Source of the DNA: Opitutia bacterium UBA7441
GTDB lineage: Bacteria > Verrucomicrobiota > Verrucomicrobiia > Opitutales > Coraliomargaritaceae
Length of the DNA: 12,585 nucleotides
Assembly (NCBI GenBank): GCA_002480015.1
Contig: DLQD01000065.1
Location: forward strand, 1-12,585
Reading direction: 5' to 3'
Shown: positions 1 to 10,144 of the stretch, one piece after another
Numbering within the stretch: the stretch's first letter is position 1
Layout of the letters: every line of letters begins with the position of its first letter
The notes under the pieces: generated by a model
Database searches by the model: none
Told to the model about the DNA's origin: nothing
The model's input: only the letters and a program-made list of their open reading frames with translations
Translations under genes and position numbers: made by a program

Positions 1-762
1 CTTGAGCTACGATCGGTCGATGTGATCCACTCCTTCTGGCTCCCTAAGATCGCGGGCAAGGTTGATCTCATCCCAGGCCGGACCAATTCGATGTGGATAC
101 AGGCAGGAGAAAACTTTGCCCGTTGGAAAGAGCAGCAAGGTCTCGAGGGCGAAAGTGAATCGCTCCGCCGGGACTATGCCACCTATCTTGAAGAAGAAAT
201 CCACGATTACTATTACGGTCAATGCGCTGAATACTGCGGCGACTCACATGCGCGCATGCTCTTTCGCGCGACCGTCATCGGCGACCAGGAGTTTGCAAGG
301 TGGGTCGCCGACGAAAAGGCCGGCCACGGCACTCCCGACGGCAAGAGTTGGGACGCATGGTATGCGAGCTATGATCAAAACCCCGAGCAACTCACGGGTG
401 ACCTGAACGAAGGCCTCAAACTGTTCATGGGGCGTGCGAAGTGTGCGACCTGTCACAAAGTGCAAGGTAACCCCCGAGCTCTTGGCGTGGCTGGCCCCAA
501 CCTGACCAATGTCGGCTCACGTATGTCGATCGCCGCAGGCTGGCTCAACCACCGTGCCGAGGACGGCACGATGGACCTTGAGCAACAATATGAGAATTTT
601 TTCAAATGGATTAAAGAAACCGACGTCGTTAAACCCGGCAACCTGATGTGGAAAGCCAACGGCGGTGGCATCGGCGAGTTACTCGATGCGTATGGCGAGC
701 CCGCTCTTTTGACCGATGACGAAGTCCATAAAATCTCTCTCTATCTAAAATCTCTCAAGTAG
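1..762 (+). CDS. ctaC: Cytochrome c oxidase subunit II with fused cytochrome c domain (caa3 type), 5' end missing
   Basis: This is the 3' part (253 codons) of subunit II. It takes electrons through a C-terminal heme c and passes them to the binuclear CuA centre on the outer face of the membrane. The frame is open from base 1, so the N-terminal membrane helices lie outside the window and the GTG at 22 is not the start. All CuA ligands are visible: His10 (VIHSF), then Cys75, Glu77, Cys79, His83 and Met86 in the GQCAEYCGDSHARM block. A linker of about 30 residues leads to a class I cytochrome c domain with CATCH at 148-152 and a probable distal Met216 in KPGNLM. Odd: 45 residues separate the PGR motif from GQC, where I expect about 15 from the family. 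Stop at 760-762, 9 bases before ctaD. The identity is secure. Confidence 0.95.
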   Translation, partial: LELRSVDVIHSFWLPKIAGKVDLIPGRTNSMWIQAGENFARWKEQQGLEGESESLRRDYATYLEEEIHDYYYGQCAEYCGDSHARMLFRATVIGDQEFARWVADEKAGHGTPDGKSWDAWYASYDQNPEQLTGDLNEGLKLFMGRAKCATCHKVQGNPRALGVAGPNLTNVGSRMSIAAGWLNHRAEDGTMDLEQQYENFFKWIKETDVVKPGNLMWKANGGGIGELLDAYGEPALLTDDEVHKISLYLKSLK

Positions 763-771
763 GCCTTACAC

Positions 772-2763
<1,992 letters not shown>

Positions 2764-2807
2764 TTCCAACATCTCAGCTTTCCTACAATTCAGTATTCGA
2801 AAATAGA

Positions 2808-3413
2808 ATGTCCGATACAGCCACAGCATCTCACGAAGACGGCCACGCCAGTCTGATCATTGACAATAAGAAGCTACTGATGTGGCTTTTCCTCGGTTCG
2901 GACTGTATGTTTTTTGGCACGCTGATTTCGACGCACCTGATCTACCGTAAGCTCTACCCCGAGTCTTTCGAGCCAACCGCCCTGTTCAGCCTGGAGCTCA
3001 CCTCGTTTTCGACCTTCATCCTCCTGATGAGCTCCTTCCTCATGGCACTGGCCGTCTCGGCCATGCACAAGGGTGAACTGAAAAGTTTCCGGCGCAATGT
3101 GATCGGAGTCATCTTTTTCGGCCTCATCTTCCTAGGCTGTCAAGTGTATGAGTTCGCCCACTTTGTACACGAAGGGCTCACCCTCTCAACCAACACGTTC
3201 GGCTCTACTTTCTACATGATGACCGGCACGCACGGTGTCCACGTAGCCATCGGTGTGTTCTGGTTGATCTGCATGTATTTCTACTCACACACCGGTAAGA
3301 TGGATGCCCATGAAAGTGCGATTGATGTCGAGGTAGCCGGCCTGTATTGGCACTTCGTCGACATCGTCTGGATCGTCATTTTCACAGCAGTCTACTTGAT
3401 CGAGTTTATTTAA
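2808..3413 (+). CDS. ctaE: Cytochrome c oxidase subunit III
   Basis: Membrane subunit III of the heme-copper oxidase, 201 residues. It has the shorter five-helix layout typical of bacterial caa3 and bo3 enzymes rather than the seven helices of the mitochondrial protein. Hydrophobic stretches lie near residues 22-45, 64-86, 97-118, 135-160 and 178-201. Recognition rests on GSDCMFFG at 30-37, the GTHGVHVAIG block with His142 and His145, and the terminal WHFVDIVW at 181-188. At Asp32 many subunit III proteins have Glu (SE motif); an Asp there also occurs in bo3 quinol oxidase subunit III (SDC in E. coli CyoC), so it is not a defect. It follows ctaD by 44 bases. No Shine-Dalgarno is visible before the ATG (the preceding bases are aaatagaatg). 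Confidence 0.95.
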   Translation: MSDTATASHEDGHASLIIDNKKLLMWLFLGSDCMFFGTLISTHLIYRKLYPESFEPTALFSLELTSFSTFILLMSSFLMALAVSAMHKGELKSFRRNVIGVIFFGLIFLGCQVYEFAHFVHEGLTLSTNTFGSTFYMMTGTHGVHVAIGVFWLICMYFYSHTGKMDAHESAIDVEVAGLYWHFVDIVWIVIFTAVYLIEFI

Positions 3414-3458
3414 ATTTGTTTACTGAGCACCAAAGCGCTTTATCAGCCTACAAACATC

Positions 3459-3815
3459 ATGTCTGAAGCCGAATACCACCCACTCCCCGTCGCCACCGAA
3501 TCGCACAAAGACAGCGAAACGGAAAAGTATCATGCTTTTGTAAATCTCGCTTTGGGCCTCGCCGCCATTACCGGCATCGAGCTCGTCCTAGTGTATCTCC
3601 CTTTCAACACGGTCTTCATCTTCACCGTGCTCTTGTCACTCTCGCTGTTCAAATTCATCGCGGTGATCGCCTGGTTCATGCACTTGATCTATGACAAGTT
3701 GATTCTAACCTTGGCCTTTGGAACGGGTATGGCGATCGCCACCGGCACTTTTATTGCGCTCGGCTTCCTCTTTTCGCGCGGCAATGTCGACATGGACGCC
3801 ATTACTGGGTTTTAA
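3459..3815 (+). CDS. ctaF: Cytochrome c oxidase subunit IV (prokaryotic small subunit)
   Basis: Small accessory membrane subunit of the oxidase, 118 residues. It has three predicted membrane segments at about 26-46, 50-76 and 80-106 after a polar, charged N-terminus. The second segment ends in [15 protein letters not shown], which matches the typical WFMHL-x-Y/F-D/E ending of the prokaryotic COX4 family. Position directly after subunit III (45-base gap) in the same orientation supports the call. The role in the complex is structural and not well defined even in the family. No Shine-Dalgarno precedes the ATG at 3459. It is the last gene of the subunit block; no clear terminator follows. The symbol is by position and family and is less certain than the function. 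Confidence 0.85.
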   Translation: MSEAEYHPLPVATESHKDSETEKYHAFVNLALGLAAITGIELVLVYLPFNTVFIFTVLLSLSLFKFIAVIAWFMHLIYDKLILTLAFGTGMAIATGTFIALGFLFSRGNVDMDAITGF

Positions 3816-4089
3816 TCCCGCTAGCGCCTGAACTGGTGCATTGCCGAAAGAGTGAGAGGGCAGATCTACAAGCCGCCTTTTAGTGGGCGACCTATCATAA
3901 CACACCTCTAATTGGGCTGGCCCGATCAAGATTGCGACCTTTAAATTTTAAGCGTCGATCACTTGCCCATTCTATGTGGCCGAAAGCCTTCACTTTCGGC
4001 GACAATCATCACTCTTAACCGTAGCCAAAACATCAGAATCTGGACATCTTGAGACTGATACCAAGCACGCACTCTACTTCCGCCGTCCC
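3816..4089. other. Intergenic stretch between ctaF and ctaG
   Basis: 274 bases without a convincing gene. It contains a perfect 8-base inverted repeat at 3979-4000 (separate entry) and a near-palindromic AT-rich patch, CTTTAAATTTTAAG, around 3941-3954. I see no convincing sigma70 promoter or T-tracted terminator. An open frame from the GTG at 3976 continues into ctaG, but its first 38 codons look non-coding: no membrane or family pattern, and the hairpin covers the putative start. Confidence 0.6.
3979..4000 (+). promoter_or_regulatory. Perfect 8-bp hairpin upstream of ctaG
   Basis: GCCGAAAG (3979-3986), a six-base loop CCTTCA, then CTTTCGGC (3993-4000): a perfect inverted repeat. No T-run follows, so it is not a canonical terminator. 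The same octamer GCCGAAAG also occurs at 3843-3850, just after ctaF, so the downstream arm could pair with either copy. A role in mRNA processing or differential expression between the subunit block and ctaG is possible but is inference. Confidence 0.5.
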
Positions 4090-4911
4090 ATGCAGCTACA
4101 CTGGCACACCGAACCGCTCCTCCTGATCACCCTGCTGGGTCTAGGCTGGCTGTATGCACTCGCCATCGGTCCCTTCCGTAGCCGCTTCGCCAGGAAAGCG
4201 CCCTTCCCTCTGCGGCCATGCATCCTTTTTTATCTCGGACTCATCGTGACTTATCTGGCCGTGGGATCACCACTTGACCAATTGGGCGAACAATTCCTCT
4301 TTTGTGCACATATGTTGCAGCACATGTTGCTTATTTATGTTGCGACAACGCTTTTCATCTATGGCACCCCCGCCTGGTTGATTGATTGGCTGCTACGACC
4401 TGAATGGCTGCGCAAAGTGATGAGCCTACTCACCCATCCGGCCTGCGGAGGCCTGCTCTTTACATTTGTCTATACAGTCTGGCACGTGCCCGCACTTTAT
4501 GAGGCGGCGCTCCACGACAAACGCATCCACATCCTAGAGCACTGGACGATGTTCTCATTGGGCTTTATCATGCTCTGGCCCTATCTTACGAACTCAACCC
4601 ATGTGCCACGCCGCAGTTACGGCATCCGCATGTTGGCGATCTTCCTGTTGATGGTCGGGCAGTTGCCTGTTTTTGCCTTTCTATCTTTCGCCGGTGAGGC
4701 AATCTATCCGACCTATGTCTGGGCACCACGCATCATCGACCTCGACCCTCTGAACGACCAGATCCTAGGTGGCATTATCATGAAAGTCGTGAACATGGGC
4801 TTTTCGCTTACAATTCTCGGTATTTCCTTCTACTATTGGGCTAAAAGTGAAGAAGGCGACGATCTAGCAGTCACTCCACTGCACGCGGCGGACGCCTCTG
4901 ATTCAATCTAA
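4090..4911 (+). CDS. ctaG: Cytochrome c oxidase assembly factor, CtaG (caa3_CtaG) family
   Basis: Multi-pass membrane protein of the caa3_CtaG family (Pfam caa3_CtaG/CtaG_cox7 type), implicated in assembling caa3 oxidase, probably at the copper site. This is the Bacillus-type CtaG, unrelated to the Cox11-type protein also called CtaG. With the ATG at 4090 it has 273 residues and about seven membrane segments. Motifs: HMLQHML with His74 and His78, [13 protein letters not shown] with His132 and His142, RIHILEHW with His147 and His151, and DQILGGIIM at 223-231. A longer frame from the GTG at 3976 adds 38 residues. I reject it because the family normally begins near the HTEPLLLI segment and the GTG lies at the edge of a perfect hairpin. 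No Shine-Dalgarno is visible. It ends 9 bases before the transporter, so the two are probably co-transcribed. Confidence 0.88.
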   Translation: MQLHWHTEPLLLITLLGLGWLYALAIGPFRSRFARKAPFPLRPCILFYLGLIVTYLAVGSPLDQLGEQFLFCAHMLQHMLLIYVATTLFIYGTPAWLIDWLLRPEWLRKVMSLLTHPACGGLLFTFVYTVWHVPALYEAALHDKRIHILEHWTMFSLGFIMLWPYLTNSTHVPRRSYGIRMLAIFLLMVGQLPVFAFLSFAGEAIYPTYVWAPRIIDLDPLNDQILGGIIMKVVNMGFSLTILGISFYYWAKSEEGDDLAVTPLHAADASDSI

Positions 4912-4920
4912 CCGTATCAA

Positions 4921-6738
4921 ATGACCTGGGAAATCCTATTCGTGTTCGCCTTGTTGATCTTCGCGATCACCAGCTTCATCTGGGAGCGTATTTCAGCGGA
5001 CCTTACCTCAATGACGGTTTTCGGCGTCTTACTCTTCGTCAGCATGATCACGGAGAGCGATGCACTGCCGACTCTGGACGCTACCCTCGGGGTCTTTGGG
5101 AACTCTGCACCGCTAACCATCGCAGGGATGTTTATCGTCAGCGCTGCACTTGAAAGGACCGGAGCCATCGACCTCATAACCGGGTATTTACGAAAGCTGG
5201 TCAAATTCCCTTACCGTGGCTTTATCTTCATTATGGTCATCGGCGTCGCTGCCGTTTCAGCCTTCGTTAACAACACGCCCGTCGTCATCGTCTTGATGCC
5301 TGTCATCCTCTCGCTCTCACGCGAGATGGGGGTGGCCTCCTCGAAGCTACTCATCCCGCTTTCCTACGCCTCGATCTTCGGCGGCACGTGCACACTGCTT
5401 GGCACCAGCACCAACTTGCTTGCCAGCGGCATCCTCCGCGATGCCGGACATGAACCAATCGGGATGTTTGAGTTGGCTGCAGTCGGCCTACCCATCCTGA
5501 CCTTCGGCACTGTCTATCTGGTGCTCTTTGGGAATAAACTGCTCCCCCATCGCGAAACACTGACCTCCATACTGAGCGATGAAGAGCGAAAAGAATTTAT
5601 CACGGAAGCTTTCATCCGTGCCGGATCTGATCTACACGGACGCACTGCCCGGGAGGGCAATCTTCTCAAAAAACGAGGCATCCGCCTACTTGAAATCGTT
5701 CGACACGGCATCGCAGTGCCTGGCGACCCAAAAGAACAGAAACTTCAATATGGCGACCGTCTCGTCTTGGCCTGCCGCCCTTCCGGCGTCGCCGAAGCGC
5801 ACTCCATGAAGGGTATCACCATGCAATCCGAACTCGCTGAAGGTCTCGAGACCATCGCGACGGATGAAGGTGCCCTCGTCGAGGGCGTAGTCGCGCCTCA
5901 CGCCTCCGTCTCAGGCCTGACGCTCGGCGAGATCAATTTCCGCCAACGTTTCCGCATGGTGGTGGTCGCGGTTCACCGCAAAGGCACGAACCAACGGGAG
6001 CGCCTTTCCAGCCTGCGACTGCAGGCTGGCGATACGCTCCTGATGATGGGTTCGACCGAAGCCATCGATGCCCTCGCCAATAGCGACGATATTATCATCC
6101 TGGACCGCCCTCGAGTGCCCGCACGCAGCCAGCGTCTCAAGATGCCCATCGTCATCTGCACCACAGTCGCCATCGTCATCATGGCCACAATCAACTTAGT
6201 GCCAATCGTCGCAGCCGTATGCCTAGGAGTCGCCCTCATACTCCTCTCCGGTTGCATGAAAGCAAAGGACGCCTATGCCTCTGTCGAATGGAGCATCCTT
6301 ATCATCATCTTCGGCATGCTCGCGCTCGGCCAGGCAATGGACTCAACAGGAGCGAGCCTGCTGATCGCTGAAAAAATGACTAGCCTCGTTGGCCACTTTG
6401 CGCCCGAGCAACACCAGAACCTGATCATGCTCGCGCTGATCTACATCATCACGTCCACCTTCACCGAATTCCTCTCAAATAATGCGGCGGTCGCCCTCAT
6501 GGTGCCTATCGCCTTGGGCATTGCTATGCACCTCGGAGTGGATCCACGCCCTTTCGTCGTCGCTAGCTGTATTGCGGCTTCGGCCAGCTTCGCCACTCCT
6601 ATTGGCTATCAAACCAATACCTACGTCTATGGCGTCGGCGGCTATCGTTTCTTCGACTTTACCAGGATCGGCCTACCATTAAACCTGATCTGCTTCGTAG
6701 TAACCGTCACCGCCGTGCCGCTCTTCTGGGATTTTTAA
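4921..6738 (+). CDS. SLC13/DASS-type anion transporter with two RCK_C (TrkA_C) domains
   Basis: Inner-membrane ion transporter of 605 residues. Layout: an N-terminal membrane half (about 1-208), two soluble RCK_C/TrkA_C domains (about 225-295 and 315-392), and a C-terminal membrane half (about 407-605). The two halves carry the repeated family signatures: FVNNTPVV at 115-122 with [12 protein letters not shown] at 154-165, and [13 protein letters not shown] at 519-531 with TPIGYQTN at 559-566. These are the substrate and sodium hairpin motifs of the divalent anion:sodium symporter family. Relatives with central RCK_C domains are often annotated as sulfate or dicarboxylate permeases, but the substrate cannot be read from the sequence. 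RCK_C domains usually bind a regulatory ligand. It follows ctaG by 9 bases and converges on rrf2. No Shine-Dalgarno precedes the ATG. Confidence 0.9.
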   Translation: MTWEILFVFALLIFAITSFIWERISADLTSMTVFGVLLFVSMITESDALPTLDATLGVFGNSAPLTIAGMFIVSAALERTGAIDLITGYLRKLVKFPYRGFIFIMVIGVAAVSAFVNNTPVVIVLMPVILSLSREMGVASSKLLIPLSYASIFGGTCTLLGTSTNLLASGILRDAGHEPIGMFELAAVGLPILTFGTVYLVLFGNKLLPHRETLTSILSDEERKEFITEAFIRAGSDLHGRTAREGNLLKKRGIRLLEIVRHGIAVPGDPKEQKLQYGDRLVLACRPSGVAEAHSMKGITMQSELAEGLETIATDEGALVEGVVAPHASVSGLTLGEINFRQRFRMVVVAVHRKGTNQRERLSSLRLQAGDTLLMMGSTEAIDALANSDDIIILDRPRVPARSQRLKMPIVICTTVAIVIMATINLVPIVAAVCLGVALILLSGCMKAKDAYASVEWSILIIIFGMLALGQAMDSTGASLLIAEKMTSLVGHFAPEQHQNLIMLALIYIITSTFTEFLSNNAAVALMVPIALGIAMHLGVDPRPFVVASCIAASASFATPIGYQTNTYVYGVGGYRFFDFTRIGLPLNLICFVVTVTAVPLFWDF

Positions 6739-6775
6739 GGCCGTCTACAGATTTAACTAAACTGCAAGCGGTTCC

Positions 6776-6808
6776 GCATCCCGGCTCGCATCCCGCATCC
6801 CAGCATAC
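6776..6808. repeat. Short heptamer repeat cluster (GCATCCC units)
   Basis: GCATCCC occurs at 6776-6782, 6788-6794 and 6795-6801. The last two are directly tandem and are followed by a degenerate AGCATAC at 6802-6808. The cluster lies in the 74-base gap between the transporter stop and the converging rrf2 stop. It is too short for CRISPR, and no hairpin-plus-T-run terminator is evident. Similar 7-base phasing is seen in the gyrB-gyrA gap. Confidence 0.55.
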
Positions 6809-6812
6809 CCCA

Positions 6813-7229
6813 TCAAATGTAGTACATCTCTGCGTCCGCATCCTTCACGACGAAATCTTCGAGCGTATATTCACGCATTTTCATTCCGAAACTAGCCCCA
6901 ATTTCGCTCCATATCCCCGCGACGCGTTCACCAGAATGGCCTTGATTTTCAAAACTACGCTCAAGTAACTCGCTGTCAACAGCTTCCACGATTTCAATCA
7001 GGGTTATGCTCTTCGGAGCCCGCGCGAGCGCATAGCCACCCTGCTTGCCCCGCTTACTGATAATTAGACCGACACTGCGCAACTCATTAAGGATTTGCAC
7101 CAAGTAATTTGCCGGAATTGCTTCGGCAGTCGCCAAGGCCTCTATGTGCGCCAGCTTATCTTCCCCATAGGTACGGCCCAGTTGCGCCAAAACACGGCAG
7201 GCATATTCAAGTTTATGGGAAAGCTTCAC
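6813..7229 (-). CDS. Rrf2-family transcriptional regulator (no Fe-S cysteines)
   Basis: Small winged-helix DNA-binding regulator. With a GTG start at 7229 it has 138 residues and begins MKLSHKLEYACRVLAQLG, which matches the standard Rrf2 opening (M-K-L-S-x-K-x-x-Y-A). The frame can be read from a TTG at 7256, but the nine extra residues have no family counterpart. The helix-turn-helix lies in NYLVQILNELRSVGLI, and the wing is SKRGKQGGYALARAP, a near-perfect family signature. IscR- and NsrR-type members bind an Fe-S cluster through three cysteines in the C-terminal half. Here the only Cys is in the first helix, so a cluster is unlikely and the signal is unknown. It is divergent from gyrB and convergent with the transporter. 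No SD directly precedes the GTG. Confidence 0.88.
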   Translation of the reverse strand: MKLSHKLEYACRVLAQLGRTYGEDKLAHIEALATAEAIPANYLVQILNELRSVGLIISKRGKQGGYALARAPKSITLIEIVEAVDSELLERSFENQGHSGERVAGIWSEIGASFGMKMREYTLEDFVVKDADAEMYYI

Positions 7230-7289
7230 AGATCTTAAATTAGGCTTATGACTCAAGAAGTAAACTTTAAATAGACATCGTGCCGCAGG

Positions 7290-7325
7290 CTACTTGTCCC
7301 ACCCGGTGTCCAGCCCGAAATTCAT
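7290..7325 (-). CDS. Possible 11-residue leader peptide ahead of rrf2
   Basis: On the minus strand a perfect AAGGAGG (7339 to 7333) sits 7 bases before an ATG at 7325. The frame encodes MNFGLDTGWDK and stops at a TAG (7292-7290), 60 bases before the rrf2 GTG and in the same frame as rrf2. It is the only strong Shine-Dalgarno I see in the window, since every larger gene has a weak or absent one. Translation is unproven, and the motif could be chance. An N-terminal extension of Rrf2 interrupted by one stop is less likely, because the family starts at MKLS. Confidence 0.3.
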   Translation of the reverse strand: MNFGLDTGWDK

Positions 7326-7330
7326 AGATC

Positions 7331-7358
7331 TGCCTCCTTGGGGCGAGGCCTCTAGGCA
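7331..7358 (-). promoter_or_regulatory. Alternative stem-loops that could hide the leader SD
   Basis: Read on the minus strand, GCCTC (7349-7345) can pair with GAGGC (7336-7332) across an 8-base loop, burying most of the AAGGAGG. An alternative pairing uses TGCCT (7358-7354) with AGGCA (7335-7331). The two stems compete for the same bases. Stems are only 5 bp, so stability is modest. The visible part is complementarity; any switching role is inference. Confidence 0.3.
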
Positions 7359-7390
7359 AGAGTGCACCCAGCCCCACAGCACTACATTTT

Positions 7391-7417
7391 TTGAATCTCA
7401 AGCAATTGAATATCAAT
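7391..7417. promoter_or_regulatory. Two operator-like palindromes, TTGA-N3-TCAA
   Basis: TTGAATCTCAA at 7391-7401 and TTGAATATCAA at 7406-7416 (flanked to ATTGA-N3-TCAAT at 7405-7417) are near-identical palindromes 15 bases apart, centre to centre. The second covers the predicted -35 element of the gyrB promoter. A dimeric regulator bound there would be placed to repress gyrB. The neighbouring divergent Rrf2 protein is an obvious but unproven candidate. Confidence 0.45.
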
Positions 7418-7434
7418 ATTTTAGGTAATATAAA
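7406..7434 (+). promoter_or_regulatory. Predicted sigma70-like promoter for gyrB
   Basis: TTGAAT (7406-7411), a 17-base spacer and TATAAA (7429-7434) give near-consensus -35 and -10 elements in an AT-rich patch. They predict a start of transcription near 7441 and a leader of about 60 bases before the gyrB ATG. An A-tract (7432-7439) follows the -10 start, and ATGCA-AACAA-TGCAT at 7439-7453 forms a further inverted repeat over the expected +1. Confidence 0.5.
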
Positions 7435-7465
7435 AAAAATGCAAACAATGCATACTTTTTAGTAG

Positions 7466-10042
<2,577 letters not shown>

Positions 10043-10045
10043 CCC

Positions 10046-10073
10046 TAGCGAATAGCTAAGAACTCATAGCGAA
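10046..10073. repeat. Heptamer-phased repeat after gyrB (TAGCGAA units)
   Basis: Four consecutive 7-base blocks: TAGCGAA, TAGCTAA, GAACTCA, TAGCGAA. Blocks 1 and 4 are identical, block 2 differs by one base and block 3 is diverged but keeps the phase. It starts 3 bases after the gyrB stop, inside the gyrB-gyrA gap. Confidence 0.5.
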
Positions 10074-10075
10074 GC

Positions 10076-10087
10076 TTTTGATCAAAA
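10076..10087. promoter_or_regulatory. Perfect 12-base palindrome TTTTGATCAAAA
   Basis: A perfect palindrome in the gyrB-gyrA gap between the two heptamer arrays. It has no loop, so a DNA-level site is more likely than an RNA hairpin. It contains TTGATCAA, with the same half-site (TTGA/TCAA) as the palindromes at the gyrB promoter but without the 3-base spacer. Confidence 0.35.
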
Positions 10088-10090
10088 CGA

Positions 10091-10118
10091 TATTCGTCAT
10101 CCGCCATTCGCCATCCAA
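10091..10118. repeat. Heptamer tandem repeat ahead of gyrA (CATYCGY units)
   Basis: Four tandem 7-base units: TATTCGT, CATCCGC, CATTCGC, CATCCAA. The shared pattern is approximately CATYCGY. The array is in the 102-base gyrB-gyrA gap, 26 bases before the gyrA start. Array size and unit length exclude a CRISPR. Confidence 0.55.
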
Positions 10119-10123
10119 AATCA

Positions 10124-10142
10124 TTTTAAACGAAGTTTAAAA
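10124..10142 (+). promoter_or_regulatory. Perfect hairpin abutting the gyrA start
   Basis: TTTTAAAC (10124-10131), loop GAA, GTTTAAAA (10135-10142): an 8-bp perfect inverted repeat ending two bases before the gyrA ATG. It occupies the place where a Shine-Dalgarno would be, and none is present. It could be a weak RNA hairpin controlling initiation or a protein-binding palindrome. The function is inference. Confidence 0.45.
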
Positions 10143-10144
10143 AC

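Noticed and set aside
3974..4018. 14-codon frame ([14 protein letters not shown]) overlapping the hairpin before ctaG
   Set aside because: No Shine-Dalgarno, no similarity I can recognise, and a short frame of this size is expected by chance.
3976..4089. N-terminal extension of ctaG from a GTG at 3976
   Set aside because: The 38 extra residues are unlike the family, the GTG borders a perfect hairpin, and the ATG at 4090 gives the usual family N-terminus.
6767..6776. Terminator hairpin between the converging transporter and rrf2 genes
   Set aside because: The GCGG-TT-CCGC stem is 4 bp with a 2-base loop and no T-run on either side.
7230..7325. rrf2 as a broken gene whose true start is the ATG at 7325, interrupted by a TAG
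   Set aside because: Rrf2 proteins begin at the MKLS segment, which is intact from 7229; the upstream in-frame translation has no family match.
10076..10087. FNR/CRP-type binding site
   Set aside because: The FNR consensus is TTGAT-N4-ATCAA; here the half-sites abut with no spacer, so the match fails.
10046..10118. CRISPR-like array
   Set aside because: Units are 7 bases, diverged and tandem without spacers; there are no cas genes.
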